A stretch of 64,000 nucleotides of DNA from an uncultured Christensenella sp. (GCA_910583545.1 CAJTXM010000009.1:1-64000); one strand, 5' to 3'; counted from the stretch's first letter, positions 45,874 to 57,138 are shown. Numbers and translations: made by a program. Notes: generated from the letters alone by a model not told the origin.

Positions 45874-47307
45874 TCAAACGTTCTGTTCGATTAATTTCAA
45901 CTGTTCTTTGCAAAGCGGAAGTTTGTTTTCTCCGAAGAGTTCGTCAAGATACGCTCTTGTTCCGTCCGCCATCTGTTTTACATACACGGGGTTTTTCGAT
46001 TCTAATTTCCTGAATACTTTCCTTGACAGGATATCGTCTATTGCTTCAAGCTCTGTTCCTCCGCTCGCCACTATTACCGGCACGTAGCTTCGGATCTGTT
46101 TCATTATTCTGTTGCCGAACGTGATATGGAACGTCTTTATCATATATTCGTCCAGCTTCTTTATCCGTCTTAAATTCCTGTCCGTTATATCAAACTCTCT
46201 CTGCGCTCTTTTAAACAGTTCTTCCAACCGCTTTGCCGATATCTTTTTCTTTCCGTATTCCTTTACTTCAAACGGTATTGCTTTCTTATCCAGATTCAAT
46301 ACCATTGCTCTGTCGTATACCTTATCCGATATCGCAAACGTACTGTCGTCGTTGTTTGCCGTTCCCACAAACCACATATTCGTCGGAAGTCTCAGTTTCC
46401 CGTCGCTCTGCAACAGCTTCGGGTCGTCTTCCCTCTTATCCGCAACTACGTCTAAATTCCTGCCGTCTACGTTCGGTATCTCCAACAGCGATAGAAACTC
46501 AGCAAAGTAGTATTCTACCCTTGCTATATTCATTTCGTCTAATACCGTTATATATATCTCGTCGTTATAGTCCGCTTCGTACATCTTATACAATAGCGTT
46601 GTCTCGTTAAACCGTTTGGTAAACTCGTTATAATATCCTACTAAATCCGTTCGCTCTTTCCACATCGGCTGTATAGGCACTACTACCGTCTTATTGTCTA
46701 AAAATTCTCCGAACGCGTACGCTAACGACGTCTTGCCCGTTCCCGACATTCCCTGCAGGATTATAAGCTTTGTTACTGCAAGTCCGCCGATAAATCTTCT
46801 GATATCCTCTATATCGTAATACAGCTTTAACCCGCCTGCCGAATAGTTCCTGAACTCTTCGCAAATCTCCCTCAGACTAAGTTCGTTATCATACTCCGGC
46901 GCTCTGTACCTTTCGTACTCCTTATCTATTTCCGTCAGCATATAAAACCGCGATCCGCTCTCTTCTTCTGCCGGACTTGAATTTGCCGATACGGCGCCTT
47001 TGGTTCCGTTTCCGCCCTGCACGACTACCGAGGGAAGCGCAAGGTCTTTCAAAGGTTCAAGCTCCTCCTCTATCGTCTTGCGCGCGGTTTCGAGAATTTC
47101 CTGACGCTCGCCCTTTTCCTTGCCTTCAAGAGAGTTTTTCATTATAGATACTCTGTTGTATTCGCCGACGATAACTCTTATGATTATTGCGATTATGAGC
47201 ACGAGAATTATCCCTGCGTAAATAAACAGGGCCGTACGGCTTGTAAGCCGGTTCCAAATTTTGTCGCCTATCAAATTCCAGTCGACAGAAGCAAGAATCG
47301 AGTTCAC
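45874..47307 (-). CDS. Membrane-anchored McrB-type AAA+ ATPase, copy B
   Basis: 477 aa from a GTG at 47307, fixed by AAGGAG (47320-47315) 7 nt upstream. One membrane helix (~27-49: ALFIYAGIILVLIIAIIIRVI), a charged helical linker with KTIEEELEPLKDL, a Gly/Ser stretch, then the same 368-residue motor as copy A: QGMSGTGKTS, TVLDEMN, GTANNDDST. Different anchors on an identical motor suggest mixed-ring or two-site use of the same engine (inference). Stop codon TGA, versus TAA in copy A. It follows the GH3-like/AAA fusion gene by 16 bp. Confidence 0.88.
   Translation of the reverse strand: MNSILASVDWNLIGDKIWNRLTSRTALFIYAGIILVLIIAIIIRVIVGEYNRVSIMKNSLEGKEKGERQEILETARKTIEEELEPLKDLALPSVVVQGGNGTKGAVSANSSPAEEESGSRFYMLTEIDKEYERYRAPEYDNELSLREICEEFRNYSAGGLKLYYDIEDIRRFIGGLAVTKLIILQGMSGTGKTSLAYAFGEFLDNKTVVVPIQPMWKERTDLVGYYNEFTKRFNETTLLYKMYEADYNDEIYITVLDEMNIARVEYYFAEFLSLLEIPNVDGRNLDVVADKREDDPKLLQSDGKLRLPTNMWFVGTANNDDSTFAISDKVYDRAMVLNLDKKAIPFEVKEYGKKKISAKRLEELFKRAQREFDITDRNLRRIKKLDEYMIKTFHITFGNRIMKQIRSYVPVIVASGGTELEAIDDILSRKVFRKLESKNPVYVKQMADGTRAYLDELFGENKLPLCKEQLKLIEQNV
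45876..46980. repeat. 1105-bp direct repeat, copy B
   Basis: Partner of 42525-43629. Outside these limits the DNA of the two genes shows no obvious similarity. No inverted repeats or target-site duplications flank the unit, so it is not an insertion sequence. Confidence 0.93.
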
Positions 47308-47323
47308 GCTTTAACTCCTTAAA

Positions 47324-50300
47324 TTAAACGTTTGAAACAAGCGCGCGTTGAATTGCGCTTAAATTTTCGTCGCCGAAAAGTTTTTCGATAATTCCGTATA
47401 TTACTGCTCCGCCTTTCTCTTTTCTGTAAGCTTTGCTGACCTTCAAAAGAAGAATTATCTTTGCCGTAAACATATTTACAAGCGCTTCGTTTTCGTCGCT
47501 TCCGCACTCCAAAAGCACGGAAGTGTATTTTTCAAGCTGCAAAAGCGACTTGTTATCGATAGTGAATCTTTCGGTTGCGCTGACCGCGTCCGTGAACGCG
47601 TCAAGTTTTTTCCACACGCTTTCGCTGACGAAAAACTGTTCCTTCGCTTCGCCGACAATCTCTTCCAAATCCATACGTGAAATTACTTTGATTTCGTCGG
47701 ACGCGCCCTCTTTGACCGCACACTTGCCTGCGATTATCTCGACAAGTATTCCTGCATGGGCGAGCTGAGGGGTGAGCTCTTCGGTAAAGCTATCCGAAGA
47801 CGGAAAGAGCATAAAGCAGAGATTTTGAGGAAGTTTTAAACTTACGTCGTCGTTGAAACGCAGGGTATGGTCCTCTGACGGAAAATTGGCATAATCCGTA
47901 AACGCCGAGAAATAGTCGCCTATATTCTGCATATTTACGTTTTCTATCATTATACAGCAGTTTCGCTCGGGCGTTTTAGACGCGGAGTTGAGCGCGTTGG
48001 AAATATCGGAAAGCACGAAATCGCCGTCCGTATCGCCCTTTTTCCAAAGCAGGTCTTCGGGCGTGTTCCATTCGTCCGAAGCTTTTACTCTGCCTGCAAC
48101 GGAAAAATATTCGCTTACTATATCCGAAAATGCGGGAAGAACATCTTTGTTCTTGCAGGATATAAATAACAGCTTTCCCGAAACGGTTGCCGAAATCAAT
48201 GAACGGACGGAAGAAAGTTCGACGTTTACACCTCTGTTCGAGGCATAAGCGCGGAATGAATTGCAAAGTTCGTTAAAAGAAACTTTCTGCGAAAATTCGA
48301 CTTCCTCCTCATCCTCGGCAAAAGTCGCGTCGTAACGGCGGACGGGCTCTTCGCCCTCTTCCCCGTCTTCGTCGTCCGGAGGATTGAATTCTACTATGGG
48401 TTTTTCTACGGGTTTGTTGTAGACGACTTTTGCGATCTCGTCGAATTCTTTGACCCGTGCAACCATATCGGTAAGCACTTCGTTGGGGTGCATATAGTTC
48501 TGTAACTTACGTTTTTTACAAAGTATTACGACGTAGACGAGTGCAAGAATATTACCGATTGCAAGCAAGACGCCTAAAACAATATATAATACGGCGGTTT
48601 TTTCTGCGATGAGATTGGAAAATATCAGGCCTGCGCACATTGCATCGTAATAAACCGTGAGTGCGAGCACGATAAACAGCCTTAACCCGAAGGAAAGTTT
48701 TTTCTTTTCCCTCTTTATTGCCCTGTCGAGTTCGGTATCGGTAAAAGTGACGGCTGCACCCGTATTTTTGACGGGAGTATTTACGATTTTTTCCGCAAAC
48801 GTGCGCTCCTTTACGTCAAATTCGGCTCTGAGCATAATTGCGTTTACGTTTTCGCATAAGCTTATTTCGTATTTACCGCCCTGTACGAACTGTCTGTCGT
48901 TTTCCCTGTCGTAAACTTTGAAAGTGTCGTCGTCGAAAGGAATTTCAAGTTTTACGGCTTCGCCCTTTCTGACGAACACCTTTTTAAAGCCCCTGAGAAT
49001 ACGGTTGGCAAACGCCGTGTGAGCGCCAGGTCTGTGTACGAACATCAGAAGAGTTGCATAGCCGTCGTATCTGCCCTTGTTGGTTACGGTACAGCTTGCG
49101 CCTTTTTCAGTTATTTTAAGACTTTTATATTCGAATTCGGTGAACGAAAGTCCGTAGCCGAACGGGTAAAGCACGTTTGAAGCCGAAGCCGTGCAATAGG
49201 AAGGTATTCCCTCTTCTTCCGTCACGGCTGAACCGTCTTTATAGAAAGTATCGATAAGTTTTCCGGAGGGTGAAATTTCGCCCGTAAGAATATCGAAAAC
49301 CGCCTGAGCACAGCCCTGACCCGCGTTGTAGTGGAAAAGCACCGCTTCGCAACGGTCGGCAAAAGACAGATCGATGGCTTTTTCCGCGCTTACGACGGCA
49401 ATGACTTTTACGCCCTTTCTGAAAAGCGCGTCCAAAAGCTCCCTCTGTCCCGCGGGAATAGCAGTTTCTCCCTTACCCGCGCAAAGGTATACGAGCGCGG
49501 CCTTGGCTTCGTCGCATAAGTTGAGCGCGGTTTCTATTAAGTCAAGTCTCCTGCTCTCGCCTGCGCAATAGCCGTGAGCGTAACCGACGGCGTTGATATT
49601 TTTGTACGCGTTGATTTCGTCGAAAGGACGATGCAGTGCGGTCGGCTTATTTTCGTTGGTTATTCTGTAATCGTTGTTGGCGGCGTACTCGCCTATTACG
49701 GCGACGGGAATTTCCTTTTTCAGCGGTAAAATTTTATTCTGATTTTTGATGAGCACTATCGACTGCTGTGCCGAATGATAGGCAAGCTTATCGTGATACG
49801 GCTCGTTGAAAAGCGGTTCGCGCGCGGATTTGCCGATACGGATGCGCGGCTCTTCCACAGACTGCGCACCGTTATTTTTCAGAGCAAGAAGCAGACTTAT
49901 CATACTGTCGCACGAGGCGTTGACCGCCTCCGCGTCGAGAATTTCGCCGTTTCTTATCCTTCTGTCGAATTCGGCAAGTTCTATTTCGCCCTCGTCAAGC
50001 TCTTCCTTCGCTTTTATGTATTTATCGGTAAGGGCAACGAGATAATCTTCAAGCCCTTCCGCCGTTTCGCCCTTTACGAAAACGAGAGTTGCGCCGAGAG
50101 ATACATACTTTGCAACGTCTTCCTTATTCGAGGCGACGCCGAAAAAGCAGCCCTTGAACGGGTTCTTTTTCTTAAACTCCTCCATCTTTTCAACCGAATT
50201 GAAACGAATTGAATTGACGTTCTTTACAACCGAAGTTTTTATATATTCCGCGGTTTCGTTTGCAATCACAATATTATCCGTTGCAGGGTTGTCGTCAAAG

Positions 50301-50686
50301 TTCAGGAAAGCTCCGCTCGCCTTTACGCCCTCCGACTTGTTCTTCAAAAATGACGAAGTTATGAAATTATCGTCGGAGATACCCTCTTTTTTCAGGCAGT
50401 TCGTGACGTTGAAATATGAAAATTCTTTATTTGCTTTCGCCTCGTTTCCCGTACATTCGTAGACGCTTTTAATTATCTGCCCGTCAAACGCAGACGCAAG
50501 CGCCTTGTCCGAGGGAAAAAAGGTTGCAAAAGCGTCCGTCGATTTCAACGACGGATTTGCATAAAAACGGAATACCGGAAACTCATAGCTTTCCACTGAG
50601 CAGTTTTCATCCGGCTTAGAGCTTGTAATAAGCCTGATCCGCTGATGCAATGACATTCTGAAAATGAGTTCTTGGTTTTTTAGCAT
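47324..50686 (-). CDS. GH3-like pseudoenzyme fused by two membrane helices to a degenerate AAA domain
   Basis: 1120 aa. Residues ~1-285: a broken GH3 barrel (MSLHQRIRLIT, FPSDKALASAFDGQII and GNEAKANK fit the family, but the SDW nucleophile segment is missing). ~295-520: GH3 C-terminal alpha/beta domain (SIVLIKNQNKILPL). ~520-625: fibronectin-III-like domain (LYPFGYGLSFTEFEY). Two membrane helices at ~660-735. The C-terminal ~320 residues align with the neighbouring ATPase: LCNSFRAYASNRG / ICEEFRNYSAGG, LFISCKNKDVLPAF / IILQGMSGTGKTSLAYAF, IMIENVNMQNIGDYFSAF / TVLDEMNIARVEYYFAEF. The Walker A lysine and the Walker B DE pair are lost. With no signal peptide, both ends are predicted inside. First gene of the cluster. 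Confidence 0.85.
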   Translation of the reverse strand: MLKNQELIFRMSLHQRIRLITSSKPDENCSVESYEFPVFRFYANPSLKSTDAFATFFPSDKALASAFDGQIIKSVYECTGNEAKANKEFSYFNVTNCLKKEGISDDNFITSSFLKNKSEGVKASGAFLNFDDNPATDNIVIANETAEYIKTSVVKNVNSIRFNSVEKMEEFKKKNPFKGCFFGVASNKEDVAKYVSLGATLVFVKGETAEGLEDYLVALTDKYIKAKEELDEGEIELAEFDRRIRNGEILDAEAVNASCDSMISLLLALKNNGAQSVEEPRIRIGKSAREPLFNEPYHDKLAYHSAQQSIVLIKNQNKILPLKKEIPVAVIGEYAANNDYRITNENKPTALHRPFDEINAYKNINAVGYAHGYCAGESRRLDLIETALNLCDEAKAALVYLCAGKGETAIPAGQRELLDALFRKGVKVIAVVSAEKAIDLSFADRCEAVLFHYNAGQGCAQAVFDILTGEISPSGKLIDTFYKDGSAVTEEEGIPSYCTASASNVLYPFGYGLSFTEFEYKSLKITEKGASCTVTNKGRYDGYATLLMFVHRPGAHTAFANRILRGFKKVFVRKGEAVKLEIPFDDDTFKVYDRENDRQFVQGGKYEISLCENVNAIMLRAEFDVKERTFAEKIVNTPVKNTGAAVTFTDTELDRAIKREKKKLSFGLRLFIVLALTVYYDAMCAGLIFSNLIAEKTAVLYIVLGVLLAIGNILALVYVVILCKKRKLQNYMHPNEVLTDMVARVKEFDEIAKVVYNKPVEKPIVEFNPPDDEDGEEGEEPVRRYDATFAEDEEEVEFSQKVSFNELCNSFRAYASNRGVNVELSSVRSLISATVSGKLLFISCKNKDVLPAFSDIVSEYFSVAGRVKASDEWNTPEDLLWKKGDTDGDFVLSDISNALNSASKTPERNCCIMIENVNMQNIGDYFSAFTDYANFPSEDHTLRFNDDVSLKLPQNLCFMLFPSSDSFTEELTPQLAHAGILVEIIAGKCAVKEGASDEIKVISRMDLEEIVGEAKEQFFVSESVWKKLDAFTDAVSATERFTIDNKSLLQLEKYTSVLLECGSDENEALVNMFTAKIILLLKVSKAYRKEKGGAVIYGIIEKLFGDENLSAIQRALVSNV

Positions 50687-50739
50687 ATCGCTTACCTGCC
50701 TGTACAGTATACTTTCACCACTATAATAATTCAGAATAT

Positions 50740-50748
50740 ATTATATCA
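50740..50748 (-). promoter_or_regulatory. Putative promoter of the surface-protein/ATPase cluster
   Basis: Minus strand TGATATAAT: a perfect -10 (50745-50740) with the TGN extension. There is no good -35 at 17 bp (TGTATT). Predicted start ~50733, leader ~47 nt. No other convincing promoter was seen between 50686 and 18933, where gene gaps are at most 33 bp. Confidence 0.6.
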
Positions 50749-50817
50749 CACACGACGGGCAAAATACAAGTATTTTTTAATAAAAAGCCTTGACGGGTAA
50801 AACTTTTCACGGAAAGG

Positions 50818-50844
50818 AAACGGCGCCTTTTAAAGGCGCCGTTT
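50818..50844 (-). terminator. Terminator after the metallo-beta-lactamase-fold gene
   Basis: A 27-bp inverted repeat with a GGCGCC core, arms AAACGGCGCCTTT and AAAGGCGCCGTTT, 7 bp past the stop. It insulates the gene at 50851 from the cluster that starts at 50686. Confidence 0.85.
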
Positions 50845-50850
50845 GTATGT

Positions 50851-52608
50851 TTACGGGTTCCATTTTCTGTTTGCTTTAAACCATTCGGTATCTTTGAGTA
50901 CTGTATTGTTATTCGTGCAGTACAGCTTTAGTCTGTCGTTATAATAAAATACGATATTGCCGTTCATCGAAGTGTACTCTCCCGCCTTGTAATCAAGTAT
51001 CAGCGTAGTACAGTAGATGTTTTCTGTATACTTTGCCATTCTGTCCAGAGAAGCCTGCGCAGGAAATGTGTTTTCAGGGTTGGAAGTATATTCGGTAGTT
51101 CCGCAACAACAGCATATGGCAATATTTTTCGGCTTAATTACGCTTAAAAGCGCTTCGGTCGACGCCGTATAGCTTCCGTGATGACCGCCCTTAAAAAGTT
51201 CGACTTCCGGAAGCGTATTGTTTCTGACGAGGTATTCTTCGCCTTTCTCTTCCAGATCTCCCGTGAAAAGATAGTTGTACGTTTTATTGTTTTCCACGTT
51301 ACTTAAAAGCATACATACGGAATAATCGTTTTCGTCACTCGTCTTGTTGTCGTAATAATAGTTGTAAAGAATATTCATAGAAACGGTCTTTTCGTCGTCA
51401 AGAAAATACTGTTTCTTCGCTCCGTCCGTTTCGTACCAACACTGCTTTGCGGTATAAACCGTAGTACCCTGATTTTCGGCAAATGCAACAGCGGTTAAAT
51501 ACTCGTCGTAAATCTGCGTAGTTGTATTGTGACCTGAAAACTGAATAAAAGTGCCTATCTGATACTGATACAAGATACCTGTTCTGCCGTTTTTAACGCT
51601 TTTGTCGCTGTTGCCGACAAAGCCGGCTATGTGGTCCTGATGCGCGTGAGTTGCGATTACGTATTCCAGAACACCGTCCGTGCAGTATTTATCCACATAG
51701 CTCTTAATAGTAGCCGCGCTGTTTTTGCGCGAACCGGCATCAATCAGAATTTCGGTATCGCCGCATTTTATCAAAGTACAGTCGCCCGTATATTTGTTGC
51801 CGAGCTCTAAAAAGTGAATGGAAAGCTTTGCTTCGTTTATTTCTTCTTTACTGCCTTCGGCAGGTTTACCGTCGGACGGCGGAAGTCTGCTTCCCTCGTC
51901 TATTACGGTATCGGTCGCGTCGCAGTTGTCGCACTTGGCGGTCTTGGTGCCGTCCGCCTCTTCCGTTGCGTCGCCGTTGGGGATATAATCAGTAAAGCTG
52001 TGTCCGAGCCTGTCGACAAAGCTGTCCTTGTATGAGGAACTTCCGCATTCACATTCATAAAGGGTATATCCGTCCTCGGTGCAGGTAGGAGCTATCACGG
52101 TTGCATTATAACTGTGAACGTGATCACCTCCGAGCATACTGCCCTCGTCTATTACGGTATCGGTTGCGTCGCAGTTGTCGCACTTGGCGGTCTTGGTGCC
52201 GTCCGCTTCCGCCGTTGCGTCGCCGTTGGGGATATAATTAGTAAAGCTGTGGGCAAGTTTGCTGTCAGTATCTTCGCGGGTATCCGTCTTTTCGCAGGTT
52301 TCGCACTTCGCCGTCTCCGTGCCGTTCGCCGTGCAGGTGGCGTCGCCGTTCGAAACGTAATTTATAAAGCTGTGCGGTTTTTTAGTTCCCGTCTTTTCAC
52401 GGGTATCGGTCTTTTCGCACCCGACGCACTTAGCAGTTTCCGTGCCGTCGTTCAAGCACGTTGCGTCGTTGTTATAGACGTAATTTGAAAATTCGTGCGT
52501 GTGTTCTTTCGGGCCGAACAGATTGCAGGCGCCGAGAAATACGGACAGCGCGCACACAAACGCCGTAAATACGATAAAGGCACGGCCCTTTCCGAATACT
52601 CTTTTCAT
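50851..52608 (-). CDS. Lipoprotein metallo-beta-lactamase-fold hydrolase with Cys-pair repeats
   Basis: 585 aa. Lipoprotein signal with a good lipobox FLGAC (Cys28). Residues ~35-245 carry five repeats of ~40-45 residues of the form HSF.NY..NGDAT...DGT.TAKC..C...DT (CVGC, CETC, CDNC, CECG, CDNC), each with a CxxC or CxC pair and a His. Residues ~260-570 are a ComEC/Rec2-type metallo-beta-lactamase domain: LSIHFLELG, ILIDAGS, THAHQDH (ligands H321, H323, D325, H326), then YLFTGDLEE and KGGHHGSYTAS. Secreted relatives include nucleases and phosphodiesterases. The Cys repeats are common decorations of gut clostridial surface proteins and may bind zinc (inference). It is 10 bp downstream of valS, probably sharing its transcript. 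Confidence 0.82.
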   Translation of the reverse strand: MKRVFGKGRAFIVFTAFVCALSVFLGACNLFGPKEHTHEFSNYVYNNDATCLNDGTETAKCVGCEKTDTREKTGTKKPHSFINYVSNGDATCTANGTETAKCETCEKTDTREDTDSKLAHSFTNYIPNGDATAEADGTKTAKCDNCDATDTVIDEGSMLGGDHVHSYNATVIAPTCTEDGYTLYECECGSSSYKDSFVDRLGHSFTDYIPNGDATEEADGTKTAKCDNCDATDTVIDEGSRLPPSDGKPAEGSKEEINEAKLSIHFLELGNKYTGDCTLIKCGDTEILIDAGSRKNSAATIKSYVDKYCTDGVLEYVIATHAHQDHIAGFVGNSDKSVKNGRTGILYQYQIGTFIQFSGHNTTTQIYDEYLTAVAFAENQGTTVYTAKQCWYETDGAKKQYFLDDEKTVSMNILYNYYYDNKTSDENDYSVCMLLSNVENNKTYNYLFTGDLEEKGEEYLVRNNTLPEVELFKGGHHGSYTASTEALLSVIKPKNIAICCCCGTTEYTSNPENTFPAQASLDRMAKYTENIYCTTLILDYKAGEYTSMNGNIVFYYNDRLKLYCTNNNTVLKDTEWFKANRKWNP

Positions 52609-52618
52609 AGTTTCACCA

Positions 52619-55234
<2,616 letters not shown>

Positions 55235-55266
55235 TTAAAAACCACCGTAAATTATTATACGGCTTA

Positions 55267-55295
55267 ATTATAAACCAAACGGCTTTAATTGTCAA
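55267..55295 (-). promoter_or_regulatory. Consensus promoter of valS
   Basis: Minus strand TTGACA (55295-55290), exactly 17 bp, TATAAT (55272-55267). Predicted start ~55260, 25 nt before the valS ATG. Another TATAAT (55259-55254) lacks a matching -35. Confidence 0.85.
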
Positions 55296-55392
55296 TTATA
55301 ACTTTAAAGCGCATAGAATGTATTATTAAATTTTTTATTAAAGCAGTACGGATAAGAAAATCAGGCTTACCGTAGCTATAAAGGAGAACAAT

Positions 55393-56388
55393 TTGAAAAA
55401 GATTATTACTTTTTTTTGCTCCGCGCTGCTTGCGCTCGGTATACCCGTAACGCTTGCTTCCTGCGGAAAGGATGACGATAAGGTCATAAGAATAAACGAA
55501 GTTACACACTCGATATTCTACGCACCCCTCTACCTTGCGGACGCTCTCGGCTATTTCAAAGACGAGGGCTATGAAATTACGCTTACCAACGGCGGCGGCG
55601 CGGACGCGACTATGGCGGCAGTGCTTTCGGGCAGTGCGGACGTGGGCTTCTGCGGTCCCGAAGCGGCAATTTACGTTGTAAAAGGCGGAAGCGACGATTC
55701 GCCCAAGGTTTTCGGTCAGCTGACAAAACGCGACGGAAGCTTTCTCGTGGCAAGGGAACCTATGCCCGACTTCAAATGGTCCGATTTGAACGGCAAGGAA
55801 ATTCTTGCAGGCAGAAAGGGCGGTGTGCCGGCTATGACGTTCGAGTACGTCGTTAAAACAGAAAATATAGACTGCAAGCTCAATTACGACGTTGCTTTTA
55901 ATATGATGACGCCTGCGTTCGAAAGCGGAATTGCAGATTTCTGCACAATGTTCGAACCCGTAGCTTCCGATTATCAGGCACAGAAAAAAGGCTACATAGT
56001 AGCTTCCGTCGGTGAAAAGTCGGGCGAAATCCCCTACACCTGTTTTATGGCTAAACAGAGTTATTTAAATAAAAACGGCGAAGCAGTAGACGCGCTTCTC
56101 CGCGCCGTTACCAAAGCCGTAAAATATATCAACGAAACGGACAGCGAAACGGTTGCAGGCTATCTCACCTCTTATTTTGACGGAACAAGCAAAACGAGCA
56201 TTAAAACGTCGCTTGACAGCTACAAGAGGATAGACGCCTGGTGTACCGATATGGCGATGAAAGAGGCGGCATTCAATAAGCTTCAGGACGTAATAGACCT
56301 TGCAGGCGAACTCAACGGCAGAGTTGCTTTCGGCGACGTAGTTACCACCGAAGCGGCGCACAGAATTTACACCGAAGTATACAGATAA
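55393..56388 (+). CDS. ABC transporter substrate-binding protein, NMT1/SsuA/ThiY-like
   Basis: 331 aa, starting at TTG, 6 nt after a perfect AAGGAG. Signal peptide of the lipoprotein kind: hydrophobic run ending VTLASC (Cys19), then GKDDDK. The periplasmic-binding fold of the NMT1/THI5 and SsuA class shows HSIFYAPLYLADALGYFKDE near the start, GGADATMAAVLSGSADVGF, and EPVASDYQ. Family members bind sulfonates, nitrate, bicarbonate or thiamine precursors (HMP). No riboswitch or pathway gene lies nearby, so the substrate is undecided. Four-gene-scale context: ATPase and permease follow in order. Confidence 0.9.
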   Translation: MKKIITFFCSALLALGIPVTLASCGKDDDKVIRINEVTHSIFYAPLYLADALGYFKDEGYEITLTNGGGADATMAAVLSGSADVGFCGPEAAIYVVKGGSDDSPKVFGQLTKRDGSFLVAREPMPDFKWSDLNGKEILAGRKGGVPAMTFEYVVKTENIDCKLNYDVAFNMMTPAFESGIADFCTMFEPVASDYQAQKKGYIVASVGEKSGEIPYTCFMAKQSYLNKNGEAVDALLRAVTKAVKYINETDSETVAGYLTSYFDGTSKTSIKTSLDSYKRIDAWCTDMAMKEAAFNKLQDVIDLAGELNGRVAFGDVVTTEAAHRIYTEVYR

Positions 56389-57113
56389 TGTTAAAATTCG
56401 ATAATATCACTTACACTTATCATACGAAAGAGGGCGAAACGACAGCCGTAAAAGATCTGACTTTCGAAGTCGGGAACGGACAGTTCGTTTCAGTCATAGG
56501 CCCTTCGGGCTGCGGAAAAACAACGATACTTTCGCTTGCGGCAGGAATACTTGCCCCCTCTTCCGGTCAGGTTATAAGAGAGAACGGGGAATTCGGATAT
56601 ATGTTACAGCGCGACGCACTGTTTTCGTGGCGGACGGTTGAACAGAATATTTATCTTCCGCTGGAAGTCAAAAAACGCAACACGCCCGAAATGCGCGGAA
56701 AAGCGGTTGCGCTTGCCGAAAAATACGGACTGAAAGATTTCCTGAAAAAAACGCCCGACCAACTTTCGGGAGGTATGCGCCAAAGGGTTGCGCTTATCAG
56801 AACGCTTGCCGCGGAGCCGGATATACTTATGCTTGACGAGCCGTTTTCCGCGCTTGACTATCAGACGAGGCTGGAGGTCTGCGACGACGTTCAGGCAATT
56901 ATAAAGGGTGAAAAAAAGACTGCGCTGTTGGTTACGCACGACATATCGGAAGCAATCGCGCTTTCTGATAAAGTCGTTGTTCTGTCGGCGCGCCCTGCAA
57001 GAGTAGTTGCGCAACACGAAATAAATTTCGGCGACGGAAGCCCTAAAAAGCGCAGAGAATGTCCCGAATTTTCGCAGACGTTCGAAGTGTTAAGAAAAGA
57101 ACTCGGCATTTAA
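56388..57113 (+). CDS. ABC transporter ATP-binding protein, SsuB/ThiZ-like
   Basis: 241 aa. Complete ABC motor: Walker A GPSGCGKTT, Q-loop GYMLQRDALF, signature LSGGMRQR, Walker B ILMLDEPFSALD, H-loop LVTHDISEA. It drives uptake through the permease encoded next. The TFEVGNGQFVSVIGPSGCGK and MLQRDALFSWRTVEQNI forms are those of nitrate/sulfonate/taurine or HMP importers. Start and upstream stop overlap as TAATG. Confidence 0.95.
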   Translation: MLKFDNITYTYHTKEGETTAVKDLTFEVGNGQFVSVIGPSGCGKTTILSLAAGILAPSSGQVIRENGEFGYMLQRDALFSWRTVEQNIYLPLEVKKRNTPEMRGKAVALAEKYGLKDFLKKTPDQLSGGMRQRVALIRTLAAEPDILMLDEPFSALDYQTRLEVCDDVQAIIKGEKKTALLVTHDISEAIALSDKVVVLSARPARVVAQHEINFGDGSPKKRRECPEFSQTFEVLRKELGI

Positions 57114-57138
57114 TTACCCTTTAAAAAAGGATACACCT

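Noticed and set aside
42525..46980. Transposable element as the cause of the 1.1-kb repeat
   Set aside because: No transposase, terminal inverted repeats or target duplications; the borders coincide with the coding limits of the motor module.
42523..47307. Type IV McrBC restriction system
   Set aside because: The ATPases are McrB-like, but they carry membrane helices instead of a DNA-recognition domain, there is no visible McrC nuclease, and the neighbours are surface and membrane proteins.
55235..55300. T-box riboswitch before valS
   Set aside because: A perfect promoter lies only ~25 nt before the start codon, leaving no room for the leader.
55296..55392. TPP riboswitch before the ABC importer
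   Set aside because: The gap has none of the conserved THI-box segments; only an AAGGAG site and A/T-rich sequence are present.
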